A stretch of 64,000 nucleotides of DNA. Origin: Thamnidium elegans (Eukaryota; Mucoromycota; Mucoromycetes; Mucorales; Mucoraceae). A program made the translations under genes and the position numbers. Below are positions 10,538 to 20,839 of this stretch, in pieces. Positions within the stretch are counted from its first letter, which is position 1; every line of letters starts with the position of its first letter. The stretch spans positions 930,001 to 994,000 of the forward strand of contig JAIXMG010000001.1 in assembly GCA_025201345.1 (NCBI GenBank), given 5' to 3'. A model generated the notes under the pieces. The model saw only the letters and a program-made list of their open reading frames with translations. It made no database searches and had not been told where the DNA came from.

Positions 10538-11213
10538 CTTTTAGCCTTAAAACCCATTTGTCGGAGAGACTTTCGGATGTCACTCAATGACATATATACT
10601 TTCTCGGAACTCAAAAGCTCACGGACACCTCGAGGACTATCTAGCGCACCTGTTCGAAGCTTTCTTGCGATATAAGACTTGGTTTGATTGGTAATTTTGC
10701 TTGGTCTTCCACCATTGGCCACATGACCATCACCTAGGTAACGCTTCCTAAGGCGAGTCAACGTACTTTTGGAAACTGTTGGATACATTTTCATAATGCT
10801 AGAGTAAGGTACTTTACGGAACAGCAAAGACTTGATCGAATTCTTGAATTCAGAGGATAAACGGGGAACCATAATGTAATATTCAATATAAAAGGTAAAC
10901 CAAATTAGAAATGATAGAATATGAAACGTTAAACAGTTCTTTATATACTTTTTTAATATTTTTAGTAAGGACGCATATACAGCATAACTCGGAGCAATTT
11001 TGAAATTTATTCGACATTTCAATCTAGAGGAATGCTGTTGAATTCTAATGTAACCTATTTAATTTTTTTCTTAAATTATAGACAAGGAATATTTGAGACC
11101 TGACCATTCAACTTGTAGTAAAGTTACAAGCGCATAAGTTACATCATTTATAGCCGAGGCTTTTCTCTTTAAATTAAAATATTACTCAAGCCGATAAAAT
11201 GTTTAAACACGCT
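10538..11213 (-). mobile_element. Truncated Tc1/mariner copy
   Basis: This is the reverse complement of the Tc1 element's left end and the first half of its transposase (matches about 4463-5139). Only the DNA-binding part remains. The frame runs from the equivalent of residue 1 to FKAK and then enters the LTR, so the catalytic core is lost. The one residue change noticed is G to D in the LSGIRKSL stretch, so the two copies separated recently. Confidence 0.85.
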
Positions 11214-11281
11214 TGCATTAATGTAAAACCTAATTTTTCAATCAAACGGTACCATTTTTCCCCTCACAGTATAATCAGTGA

Positions 11282-11586
11282 TGTGGTAAATGGGTAAAAT
11301 AAATAATATGAAGTCAAGTAAAAATACTGTGAGACTGGATAAGAATGTTTTTATTATCAAAAGGGATATAAGGATTATAAGAATCCTTTCTAAAGTTGTA
11401 TTTATACCCTTCTACCAATTAGACTAGTAATTTAGAATAAACTATATTAGTGTCTCTTACATCATATTATTTTATGATGTATTTTATATAACGACTTTTA
11501 CTTTATTGTTTAGTTTGTATATTTTACACTAGCCATTGATAATGATGTAAGCTATGTTTTTACTAATTATGTGCTAGATCACGACA
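11282..11586 (-). mobile_element. Solo LTR (305 bp, reversed) inserted in the Gypsy reverse transcriptase
   Basis: It reads TGTGGTAAATGGG to GATCACGACA, the reverse complement of the LTR at 14185/16480 and of the solo LTR at 49555. Perfect 5-bp duplications AGTGA flank it (11277-11281 and 11587-11591). Its insertion point lies within the RT coding frame: the upstream 68 bases (11214-11281) read in phase with the downstream RT. It is therefore a separate insertion, not the 5' LTR of this copy. Confidence 0.85.
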
Positions 11587-14148
11587 AGTGAGCTCTTTGA
11601 GGATTTAAAAGGTGCATCTGTTTATTCAACACTTGATTTAAAATCAGCATTTAATTCTTTAAAATTGAATCCATCGGATTGTCATAAACTGGCATTTACT
11701 TGGAAAGGTGTACAATATCAACCTATTGGCACGGTCTTTGGTATTCGTCATGTACGTTCTCAATTTCAAAGAACAACGAGCATAGTATTAGATGGTTTAC
11801 CATTTGTAAGATACTTTGTTGATGACATCGTATGCGCAAGTCATTCTGTTGAAGAACATAAAGATCATCTTAAACAAGTCATCCAAAGATTAACTAATGT
11901 AAACTTAAAATTGAATCCAGCCAAATGTTGCTTCTTTCAATCTGAAATTTATCTGCTTGGTTTTAGGATCTCACCACAAGGTATTAGTATGGATAGACGT
12001 AAGTTGGTAAATGTCATTGATTTTCCTAAACCAAAATCAGGACATGACATAATAAAATATTGTGGACTTATAAATTATTTTCGAAACCTTATACCAAATG
12101 TTTCTGTTATAATGACTCCACTTGATAAATTACGAAATGAAAAATCTCTTGATAAGCTTTGGAATAATACACACCAGACTGCTTTTGATAATCTTAAAAA
12201 AGCACTGCTAAGTGACGTTGTCTTATCCTATCCTGATATGAATGCTCCCTTTTATATAAGTTGTGATGCCTCTCTAACAGGAATTGGATCAGCTTTGTGG
12301 CAGAAAGTAGATGGTAAAACCAAGTATATATCTTTTATTGCAAAAAGCTTGTCAAAAAGTGAACGTAGATATTCTGCGTGTAAACGTGAGTTGTTAGCAC
12401 TAGTCTTTTCTCTTAAACGTTTTCACAAATACATCTATGGTTCTGTTTTTACACTATTCACTGACAATAAAGCTTTAACTTACATACATACCCAACGTAC
12501 TGCCAACCTTATGCTCATATCTTGGTTGGACACCATTCTCCAATACGATTTTTCGATCGTTCATTTACCAGGAATAAACAATATCTTACCTGATACTTTG
12601 TCCCGACTATTTGAAACACCTTTAACCCTGTCAAATGAACTGGGCGGGGATAAAACATATAAAAATAAAATAGTAATGAGAAATAGTGCTGCTAGAATGG
12701 AAAGTTTACCACCTATAACTAGTGGCGAATATTTCACACCTCCATTCCAAAAAGAACGTGACGACCTTTTGAAACACGAACATATTAAGGGGCACTTCGG
12801 AGAGGAATCACTAATAAATGCCATTAAAAGAAAAGGTATATACTGGACGAACATTAAAAAAGATGCAAATAAGTTGATACAAGCATGCGTTCAATGCCAA
12901 CGCCATGTAGTAACTCGTAAAGGATTCAATCCCTTGAGACCTATTCTCGCAACACTTCCAGGTGAAGCTTGGGGAATTGATCTTACTGGTCCATTCATCC
13001 GTTCTAAACAAGGCAATCAGTATTTGTTAGTAATGATAGATATAGCTTCAAAATATTATGTGTTAAAAGCTATACCAGATAAATCAGCTACAACTGTTTG
13101 TAACGAGTTATTAAACGTGATCTGCACCTTTGGTCCATTTAAAAAATTACAAAGCGATCATGGTTCCGAATTTGTCAATAAAATAATGACTACAATCAGA
13201 AAGCACATTGCATTTGATCACGCGTTAATTTCTGTTTATCATCCAAGAAGTAATGGTGCCTCAGAAAGAGCGGTTCAATCTGCTGTTAAAACCATAAAAA
13301 AACAAATAGATGGTAATGTTGCTGATTGGGGTTGTAAGGTTGCTCCAACACAGCTATTTCTAAATAGTAAATATAATATTAGAACGAAAAGTACTCCATT
13401 CTCGTTAATGTTCGACAGAAATCCTAATGACTTTGAAGACTTTAGTCAAGAAAAAGATATAAAAACAACACGTAAAATAAATGACGATTTACAAAATAAG
13501 ATTCGTCATATGACGGAGATTGTATATCCTGCTATATATGAACAAGTAAAACAGGTCACAGATAAGCAGAAATCAAAGTTTGATGCCAAACATAAAATGT
13601 TAGACATTCCTAATGGCTCTAAAGTAATGATTTTAATAACTGACAGACAAAGTAAATTAGATCCACATTATAAGGGATACTATACCACTGTTAGAAAAAC
13701 TGCAGCTGGCACATATGTATTGAGAAACGAGCAAGGATTTCTTGAACCAAGAAATTATCCTCCTTCATTATTAAAAGTAACATCAAACAATATAATTAAA
13801 GATGATTATTTTGAAGTTAAGGCAATTATAGGTCATAAATATGACAAAAATAAAAATAATTATCTTTACAGATGTAAGTGGTTAAATTATGATGAGTCCT
13901 TTAATTCCTGGGAACCACCTTCTAACTTCACCGATCCTAAATTCATAACTGAATACTGGCGAAGAATTGGTGAGATACCTGAAAGTATAACTGCTGTAAA
14001 TAAGGCAAATAAAAAATTATTGGAACAAATTAAAGATCAAAGTAACACTATAACTTGTAAGCCAGTTAAAAGAACAAGATCGACAGAACAAAATAAGGTT
14101 CAGCTCGCACATGTTAATAAGCATAAAAAGAGCAAACGATCACTATAA
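11587..14148 (+). CDS. Ty3/Gypsy chromodomain retrotransposon pol, 5'-truncated
   Basis: The frame is open from 11587 (the Met at 11665 is internal). Order of domains: RT (D in STLDLKSAF, catalytic YFVDDIV), RNase H (FYISCDASLTGIGSALWQ, FTDNKALTYI), integrase zinc region (H...H...CVQCQRH), integrase core (WGIDLTGPF, QSDHGSEFV, NGASERAVQ) and a chromodomain near residues 715-775 (YLYRCKWLNY, FNSWEPP). The chromodomain marks it as a chromovirus-type element. RT looks damaged near HVRSQFQRT. Protease, gag and the start of RT are missing. A short RT fragment at 11214-11281 lies on the other side of the solo LTR. A 25-bp piece of that fragment (GGTACCATTTTTCCCCTCAC then AGTAT) is also found alone at 6015-6039. 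Confidence 0.9.
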   Translation, partial: SELFEDLKGASVYSTLDLKSAFNSLKLNPSDCHKLAFTWKGVQYQPIGTVFGIRHVRSQFQRTTSIVLDGLPFVRYFVDDIVCASHSVEEHKDHLKQVIQRLTNVNLKLNPAKCCFFQSEIYLLGFRISPQGISMDRRKLVNVIDFPKPKSGHDIIKYCGLINYFRNLIPNVSVIMTPLDKLRNEKSLDKLWNNTHQTAFDNLKKALLSDVVLSYPDMNAPFYISCDASLTGIGSALWQKVDGKTKYISFIAKSLSKSERRYSACKRELLALVFSLKRFHKYIYGSVFTLFTDNKALTYIHTQRTANLMLISWLDTILQYDFSIVHLPGINNILPDTLSRLFETPLTLSNELGGDKTYKNKIVMRNSAARMESLPPITSGEYFTPPFQKERDDLLKHEHIKGHFGEESLINAIKRKGIYWTNIKKDANKLIQACVQCQRHVVTRKGFNPLRPILATLPGEAWGIDLTGPFIRSKQGNQYLLVMIDIASKYYVLKAIPDKSATTVCNELLNVICTFGPFKKLQSDHGSEFVNKIMTTIRKHIAFDHALISVYHPRSNGASERAVQSAVKTIKKQIDGNVADWGCKVAPTQLFLNSKYNIRTKSTPFSLMFDRNPNDFEDFSQEKDIKTTRKINDDLQNKIRHMTEIVYPAIYEQVKQVTDKQKSKFDAKHKMLDIPNGSKVMILITDRQSKLDPHYKGYYTTVRKTAAGTYVLRNEQGFLEPRNYPPSLLKVTSNNIIKDDYFEVKAIIGHKYDKNKNNYLYRCKWLNYDESFNSWEPPSNFTDPKFITEYWRRIGEIPESITAVNKANKKLLEQIKDQSNTITCKPVKRTRSTEQNKVQLAHVNKHKKSKRSL

Positions 14149-14457
14149 ATTTTGTCGGTGTAGTTCACACCTGGGTGGGGAGAATGTCGTGATCTAGCAC
14201 ATAATTAGTAAAAACATAGCTTACATCATTATCAATGACTAGTGTAAAATATACAAACTAAACAATAAAGTAAAAGTCGTTATATAAAATACATCATAAA
14301 ATAATATGATGTAAGAGACACTAATATAGTTTATTCTAAAGGATGTATATGCATATAAGTCTCAGGTCAATTTTAAACACCGAATATTTTACTTTTTGTA
14401 TAAAATTGATTTTCCTTTTAAATATAAAATATAGTTTAGAATAATACATTATATAAT

Positions 14458-15336
14458 ATGTTTATAGAGTCATATCAAAATTTGAAGCATATATTTGACA
14501 ATGAAGATAACGCATTAAATTACTTAATAGAAAATAAGTATGTGAATAAGTTTGATAAGTGCAGCATATGTAACTATGATATGAAATTAAATTTTAAGAA
14601 AAAGTTATACGTATGTAAATATTATAAATGCAGAAAAGCATTATCACCATTAAAAGGAACAATATTTAATAAGTTAAGATTACCATTAAATATTCAATTA
14701 CATATACTATATTTATTTTTAGGTAAAGCTCCTTCGTCTTTTATAAGTTCAAGTTTACAAATTGATAAAAATACAGTAAGTAGATATAGTAAATTATTTA
14801 GAAAGTACATAAAAGATAAGCAACTTATTAAGCCAAGAAATAAAATAGGAGGAAGAAATGAAATTGTTGAAATCGATGAAACTAAAATAGCGAAGAGAAA
14901 ATATAATAAAGGACATAGTGTAGAAGGTGCATGGGTTATTGGAGGTATACAAAGAAGTAGATTAAAGAATAAAGTTAAAAATGAAAATAAAAAAATATTT
15001 TTAGAACCTATTGAAGAAAGAAATATAGAAAATATTAATGAAATAATAGAAAAATACATTAAGAAAGGTACTACAATATATACAGATTGTTGGAAAGGGT
15101 ATAATAATTTAAGTGAAATAGGATATAAACATAAAACAGTTAATCATAAAAAACATTTTAAAGATCCGGTTACAGGAGTCCATACAAATACAATAGAAGG
15201 AACATGGAATGGACTAAAGCAAAGTATTATACCAAGAAATAGAAATAAAAAGGACATAGTCTTATATTTAAGGGAATATCAATGGAGAAAAAAGAATAGA
15301 GAATATAATATTTGGAAAAACTTTTTAAAAGATTAA
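14458..15336 (+). CDS. IS1595/ISXO2-like (Merlin) transposase
   Basis: Predicted DDE transposase of 292 residues, apparently intact. An N-terminal zinc ribbon is visible (CSICNY and CKYYKCRKA, near residues 36-60), followed by the GTIFNKLRLP motif typical of this family. Catalytic residues: D in VEIDETKI, D in TIYTDCWKGY, E in HTNTIEGTWNGLK. A REYQWRKKNR tail matches the family pattern. Codon choice is extremely A/T-biased (AAA, AAT, ATA), unlike the host genes at 22-29 kb and 53-63 kb. That fits recent arrival from an even more AT-rich genome, but only as inference. Confidence 0.9.
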   Translation: MFIESYQNLKHIFDNEDNALNYLIENKYVNKFDKCSICNYDMKLNFKKKLYVCKYYKCRKALSPLKGTIFNKLRLPLNIQLHILYLFLGKAPSSFISSSLQIDKNTVSRYSKLFRKYIKDKQLIKPRNKIGGRNEIVEIDETKIAKRKYNKGHSVEGAWVIGGIQRSRLKNKVKNENKKIFLEPIEERNIENINEIIEKYIKKGTTIYTDCWKGYNNLSEIGYKHKTVNHKKHFKDPVTGVHTNTIEGTWNGLKQSIIPRNRNKKDIVLYLREYQWRKKNREYNIWKNFLKD

Positions 15337-15366
15337 AAATTGAATTTACGTATAATAAAAAAATAA

Positions 15367-16290
15367 ATGAATAAAGATAATTTATATTTTAATATTAAAA
15401 AATCAAAATATTTATATTTGATACTAAAAATAAAAAAATTAGAATTAAGAGTTAATACATTAAAAAAAGAAAATGTATTCTATAAAAATTTAAATAAAAA
15501 TAATGAAACCATAGAGAATAAGTGCTCCCGAGAAATATATTATGAAACAAAAGAAAACAAAGATGAAGAATATAATCATATTAGCAAGAACACAAATATA
15601 GAAAATACATTAGATTTTAATATTGACGATAATAATAATAATAATATATGCGAAGATTGTGGATTTGAAATTAATGAAAATGGATGTATTTGTCCTGATA
15701 TATGTAAAAATAAAGATTGTGAAAATTATGACGAAGATGAGTATAATAAAATATGTAATATATGTAAAAATAAATTAGATAATAGCAACACTTTGGATGA
15801 TGAATTAGATGAATTATATGAGGAGTCAAATACATTAAGTGATGTTGAAATGGGAGAAGAATTATGTAATGAAAATTATCCCAAAACTTATACAAATAAA
15901 AAAAGAAAAAAATATAATAAATTAAATGAAGACGACGAAAATTTAAAAGTTATAAATAAACTAAGTAAACTAAATTTAAATATACATAAGAATAAACAAG
16001 ATAGTGTATTTGACAAAATAAAACTAAATAATAGAAATACATTAAAATTATTTAATGATATATATATAAAATACAGTAATAGCCAAATTGATGACAATTA
16101 TATTAATGATATTTATGAAATTTATGATAAAAATAAATCAAGGTTCATGAAAAATTTAGAAATTAGTTCTAAAATATATAATAATAAAAAAGTATCTAAT
16201 AGTAATTTTGTTTTTCCTTTATACACATTTAATAGCATAAAGAAAACATCGATTGATAACTTTATAACTTTGATAGAAAAATTGGTTTAA
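15367..16290 (+). CDS. Accessory ORF of the Merlin-like element, function unknown
   Basis: A 307-residue protein rich in N, K, D, E and I. A cysteine-rich centre (about residues 95-140: CEDCGF, CICPDICKNKDC, ICNICKNKL) looks like one or two zinc-binding knuckles. The N-terminus is predicted helical. It starts 30 bp after the transposase and ends 33 bp before the element's end, so it belongs to the element. Merlin elements usually carry only a transposase, so this second gene is unusual. I know no family for it. Confidence 0.75.
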   Translation: MNKDNLYFNIKKSKYLYLILKIKKLELRVNTLKKENVFYKNLNKNNETIENKCSREIYYETKENKDEEYNHISKNTNIENTLDFNIDDNNNNNICEDCGFEINENGCICPDICKNKDCENYDEDEYNKICNICKNKLDNSNTLDDELDELYEESNTLSDVEMGEELCNENYPKTYTNKKRKKYNKLNEDDENLKVINKLSKLNLNIHKNKQDSVFDKIKLNNRNTLKLFNDIYIKYSNSQIDDNYINDIYEIYDKNKSRFMKNLEISSKIYNNKKVSNSNFVFPLYTFNSIKKTSIDNFITLIEKLV

Positions 16291-16480
16291 AAAATATATG
16301 AGACCTTTATACATAATGACCCATTCTAAATTACTAGTCTAATTGGTAGAAGGGTATAAATACAACTTTAGAAAGGATTCTTATAATCCTTATATCCCTT
16401 TTGATAATAAAAACATTCTTATCCAGTCTCACAGTATTTTTACTTGACTTCATATTATTTATTTTTACCCATTTAACACA

Positions 16481-16614
16481 GCCGAGAGTTCCATGGGATC
16501 AAATTCGTTCATATTGACATCTTGATCCATGGTGGGGGAAACGGGAGCGACAGGGGCAGCAGAGTCAATAAGAGCAACAGCGGCAGAGGGAGCAGAGATT
16601 CTTTCAGTGTTCAT
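16481..16614 (-). pseudogene. 5' end of a gene cut by the Gypsy insertion
   Basis: From ATG at 16614 a frame of 44 residues (MNTERISAPSAAVALIDSAA..., then VNMNEFDPMEL) runs into the LTR end at 16480 without a stop. The Ala/Pro-rich start could be a Gag-like or host N-terminus; it is not recognised. The remainder of the gene is not found on the far side. Confidence 0.4.
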
Positions 16615-17996
16615 ATTCGATAAAAAAATTGTTGGAATTGAAGTAAATTAGACGATAAATTATCGAGATAACATCTAAGCCAAAAAAATTTACTCTATCC
16701 GCTGAGATTCAGCGAGCAGTTAACGAATCCATTTCTGAGCGAATTTTTGGATAGATGAAGTGAACTCGTTTTTCTTAACGGACCCATTCCCTTATAATGG
16801 ATCAATTTTCATTTTAACATATTTTTTTTTTTTTTTTTTTTAGGGAACGAATTATACTGAAACAGTGTTTTTTTTTACGATAGAAGGGTCATATATATTA
16901 TAGTTTAATTATTGTTTTTATTAAAAAAATTTAAATAAATATATACATTTATAATAAGGATGCTAATGGTGTAGTAAATACAATTATATGAACTGTTACA
17001 GGAGAGACCCCTGTGCTTGAATGTGGTAGAGAATATAAAGAATACAGGTAATAGAATATACAGCAGTTTAAACGATCTAAATGGGTACTTACATATGCAG
17101 CTCCGTAAACTAAAGTATTGAACTACGGCTTTTTTTTTAAAAAAAAAGGATAAAGTCAGTAAACCGGAAGTTTTTTTTATTTATTATTGCTCATTCCAAA
17201 TAAGAACTTACATTAGAGATGGGTACAACATGAGTATAGGAGACACAACCTAGTTTAAATAAAATTAGAAGGTGAATATGGAGAAAGAAAAAGTATGTTA
17301 CCGATTGCCTAGAGGAAACAGTTCATGTTTGTCTATTTTAAAAAAAATTAGAATAGTGTACACAAGAATAATAAGCTTAATCGTTAATATATGGTATTAT
17401 TATACATACAAAGAGAGATTAAAAAAAAAGAAATGGAAGAAAGAAGTAAAGAAATAGAAAAAAAAAGTGAGCAAAAAAGAGAAAGAAAAAGAAAAAGAAA
17501 AAACGAAAAAACGAAAAAAAAAAAGAATTTATACATAAAAAACTAAAATAAATAAATAAAAGCATTCAAAAGCAACCACTTCAGCATTTTTCTATACTAA
17601 AAGCCTTGATTCCTCGACTAATGTATTGACCAAAATTGGCATCAACATCTTAGGGTTAACTTTGGTAGCATTACTATTCTTTTTATTTAGTCTTTAACAC
17701 CTTGTTTATTACAAAGAAAAAAAAAAGACGTTATCACCTTCCACTTATTGCACTGATCGATAATATAAAAAAAACCAGCAAGAGGTAGAAGGCAGAGTGA
17801 TAGTAAACAGAGGTCAAAATCACGATAAATATATACTTACCAACTGTTGTAGTGTAAATGGAATTTTTTTTTAAAAAAATAAATTTACTACAAAAATAAA
17901 ATAAAATAATCTTACTGCTAGTATACAGCTCGTATGAAAATAACTTGACCCAATACAATATAAAAAACTCGACGAGATATATAACTTTAAATGTTC
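16615..17996. other. AT-rich stretch with possible decayed minus-strand exons
   Basis: No complete gene is seen. On the minus strand several exon-like pieces flanked by GTAAG donors occur at about 17920-17958 (MYWVKLFSYELYT), 17585-17670 (a 28-codon frame ending in TAG, with PKMLMPILVNTLVEES) and 17095-17130. Phases do not join into one gene. T8A8-type palindromes at about 17130 and 17866 lie between the pieces, as in introns of nearby genes. Confidence 0.3.
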
Positions 17997-18001
17997 ATGA
18001 C

Positions 18002-18350
18002 TGTGGTAAAATCACGCATAAAATAAAATATATAATAATCGATGAACCATCGATTATAAAACATAACAAACCTTAGGTATCAAAATGAACCTTATATATA
18101 AAAAAGCGCAGGATCTAGAAATCAAGATCCTCAGGCTATAAAAATCACTAGATCAAATCTACGTGTAACGATCAATCACAATAGTGTGACCACTATTGCA
18201 AAAGACTATAAATAAGAAATCATAGTTAGCAATCCCTTTTACCGGGATTGATTTTTACAATTAAAATAAGAAATAAACGTTATTGGACATTTAATCTTAT
18301 TCACCTGTTTTTATTAATTTTTCTGTGTTAAATCAAAGTATTTCTCCACA
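18002..18350. mobile_element. 349-bp solo LTR, copy 2 (TSD ATGAC)
   Basis: It begins TGTGG and ends CCACA, with perfect 5-bp duplications ATGAC at 17997-18001 and 18351-18355. A TATA-like stretch (CTTATATATAAAAAAG) and AATAA signals lie inside. It is nearly identical to copy 1 at 10189-10537. No internal coding region of the parent retrotransposon is in the window. Confidence 0.9.
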
Positions 18351-18431
18351 ATGACAATAGAAAATCAGGTTTTTTTTATTCACTAGACTTATATGAACTT
18401 TTTTTTTCTTGAGTGGATTTATTTTATCCGT

Positions 18432-18515
18432 GAGTATCCACTGTTTTCGAACGAGTATCCATTGTTTTTGAGCGAGTATTCACTGTTTTCGAGCGAGTAT
18501 CCACTGGTTTTGAAC
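18432..18515. repeat. Four 21-bp tandem units, with inverted copies nearby
   Basis: The unit GAGTATCCACTGTTTTCGAAC is repeated four times with a few changes; reverse-complement versions appear at about 18640-18665. Further short G/C-bearing repeats (GCGACTGTTCGC and similar) continue to 18890. Probably the subterminal region of a DNA transposon ending near 18910. Confidence 0.65.
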
Positions 18516-18910
18516 GAGATCGTTATTTTGAGGGAATATTTGCTCTGTTAACGAATAAATTAAAAAAAAGAATGGATTTTAAAAAAAAAATCGCTTTATC
18601 CATCGTAAACGGAGTAAATATATAAAAACACAGCGGATACTCGCTCAAAAACAGTAAATGGACGCTGATAGATAAACAGTTACTTAAAATTCAACGACTG
18701 TTCGCTGTGGAACGACTGTTCGCCCAAAAAAAAAAAAAAAAAAGCGAACAAAAAGGCGCTCTATCCATCTTAAATTGAGCGGCTAGTCGCTGAGAGGTAA
18801 ACAGTTACTAAAATATAAGCGTTTATTCGCTGAGGAGCGACTGTTCGCCTGATTTTAAAAAAAATAACGGTTTTATTTAGCCTAGGCGTTAAATAGAGCC
18901 GCTACTGTAT

Positions 18911-19256
18911 GCCTGTCTGGTTTAGCTATCCAGATTGTGCTCAAGTCGTTGCGGATGCATACAACATACTTGTGTGTACGTATGACGATGCCGCTATAAT
19001 AGGATATTACAACGAAGCTGTCACTCTTTTGCCATTTGGTGTTCCCGTAAAACCAAAGATAAAGGTACAACCTTACCACATTAAAAATGTGAGAAATTTA
19101 CACTGGATGACAGTCAAGTTCGGTGATAGACGAATGGAATATCCTACTGCCAATAACATGTACTTTCATGTAGACGAATCATACGTCAAATTATTTAAAA
19201 GAACGTGGAATATTTTTGGTCAGTTCCCGAAACACAACGAAGTGATATATTGTTAA
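18911..19256 (+). CDS. OTU-like cysteine protease C-terminal fragment (transposon-associated)
   Basis: A frame of about 115 residues. WFSYPDCAQVVADAYN followed by a hydrophobic strand, and HWMTVKFGDR later, resemble the middle and the catalytic-His strand of OTU-type proteases that occur in fungal MULE-related elements. The catalytic Cys region would be upstream and is absent. The Met at 18909 is internal. The sequence just before it is the AATAGAGCCGCTACTGTA repeat end, which suggests that a repeat insertion cut the gene. The family assignment is tentative. Confidence 0.4.
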
Positions 19257-20838
19257 AATATGAGTCTTATAATTTCGTTCAAAGTCAAAAATAAGATGGT
19301 TTTTATTAATTTGCAAAAAGAAGGTTATTTTATATAAAAGTGAGATCTGAATTCAATGACCGTTTAAATATATCCGCTTATAGCTTATTGTGCTTGGGAA
19401 AATATTATATAATCTGAGCCTGGTAAAATAGGTGACGATTTGTGTAAAAGGGAAAATGGTGATTTTCCTGGTGTATCACAAATATTCTAAATAGGTTCTT
19501 TAGCTGGAATCTTAATTATTACACTGAGTAAATAATTAAGCTTGTCAAATAAGATCCAAAGCAGATCTTAAATAGTAATCAAAAGGTTAGATATATAGCT
19601 GGTATATATCACGAAGGCGGGACTTTTGACGCGGAAAAACATGAGCTCATTGAAATCCAATCCTCCGACGAAGAACAATAACTTTTTTTTTATCAACATA
19701 CACTTTATTTTTCTGAATAAACTACATTTTTTCCTTATATTTTTTAAAGTCTTTCGGACCACCGGTGTGTATTTAGGGACAAATCTTTCGGACCATGGGT
19801 GTGTACTTAGGGATACTGCTTTCGGACCACCGGTTGCCCGATCCTAAGCTTCCCTATGTACAGACCGGTGGTCCGAAAGAATTTTGGCGGTGGTCCCTAA
19901 GAAAACCGTTATTTTAATATACATTGAAATCAAAAAAACATTTGTAACATGAATGTTTCTCAAAGTAAGCTTTAGTTCTTCACACGCGGCAAACTTGTAT
20001 ATAGTTATCGTCATCTTAATTGTTTTCTTTCTATTCAATCTTTTTGCAGCTGAGATATTTAGTATCGAATTATAAAATAAAAAGAGACAGCAGTAAATAA
20101 GATGAAACTTCTTTTGGATCTTTATTAATTAAAAATGACTTCTAAAAAACAAGAGCGGGAACAAAAGGTTGCCTCGTAAAATATCCTTTTTATAGTAGGA
20201 ATAATTTAAGTTTAAGAACCAGGGTAGTAAGCGATACCTAACTGAGGTTGTTGTGTAACCACCTCAGATATATTTGGAGTGATATCTTGCGTTAGTTTTT
20301 ATGGTTAAATACCACAGCAGCAACATTTTTTTACGTTTCTCGTCGTAAAAAAAAGGGTTTTTTAGCACTATCTTTAGTGTCAACATCAGTAAGAGGTCTT
20401 TATTTTATTACAGTTAACGGTATGTATTGCGAATTAAAAGAATAAGTAAAAAAAAAAAAAAAAAAAAGTAGTAGAATATACGGGCGTTTATTAAAAAAAA
20501 ATACTTGCTTTATATAAGAACTCACTAGAGCGGAATATTAATTTTAACAAAGTAATCCACATGAAAAAAAAATATATTATCTAGCGATAAATGGAGCGCT
20601 ATCGCTTCCTTGACCGATGAATCCTTTTTTTTTAAAAAAAATTAGAATTTTGTTAGCATTCTTTTTTTTTTCTATTTGGAGAAAATGAGCAAAAGCTGTA
20701 ATTAAAAAGAAGGAAATTGAAATTCCATCGATAATTTCTTTTTTCCCTGCCAAATTTTAGCGATACCGCTTGTGTAAGCGATACAACACTTCCACAACCG
20801 CCACCGCTTAGATATTATCGCTCCGGCTCGCCTTAGTG
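19257..20838. other. Repeat-rich non-coding stretch ending in a CACTA-type terminus
   Basis: At 19750-19880 the sequence CTTTCGGACCACCGGT occurs in direct orientation three times (one copy varied) and once inverted. 19911-19972 repeats part of the foldback element. A minus-strand exon-like piece at about 20218-20285 ends in TAA (QLGIAYYPGS before the stop) and may be a host gene remnant. The end at 20827-20838 in reverse complement is CACTAAGGCGAG, so a CACTA-like element ends here, directly against the transposase fragment that starts at 20840; its left end was not found. Confidence 0.45.
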
Positions 20839-20839
20839 T

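Larger units (their letters stand above)
14341..16322 (+). mobile_element. Merlin/IS1016-like DNA transposon with two genes (1982 bp, 8-bp TSD)
   Basis: An 8-bp duplication ATTCTAAA flanks it (14333-14340 and 16323-16330); the uninterrupted LTR at 49555 has a single copy of this sequence. Terminal inverted repeats of about 38 bp share GG, ATA, GTCTCA and TTTTAAAC blocks (left GGATGTATATGCATATAAGT, right end in reverse complement GGGTCATTATGTATAAAGGT). It carries a transposase and a second ORF on the same strand, 30 bp apart. The whole element is strikingly richer in A/T than the neighbouring Gypsy sequence. Confidence 0.85.
14185..16480 (+). mobile_element. 3' LTR of the Gypsy element, split by a Merlin-like insertion
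   Basis: A polypurine tract (GGGTGGGGAGAA) directly precedes TGTCGTGATCTAGC at 14185. The LTR runs to 14340 and resumes at 16331 after the insertion and one copy of its target duplication, ending ACCCATTTAACACA at 16480. Together the two parts make 306 bp, matching the 305-bp copy at 11282 and the 293-bp copy at 49555. Confidence 0.9.

Noticed and set aside
11282..11586. Treating this LTR as the 5' LTR of the Gypsy at 11.6-14.1 kb
   Set aside because: It is in the opposite orientation and has its own AGTGA target duplication inside the RT frame, so it is an independent solo LTR.
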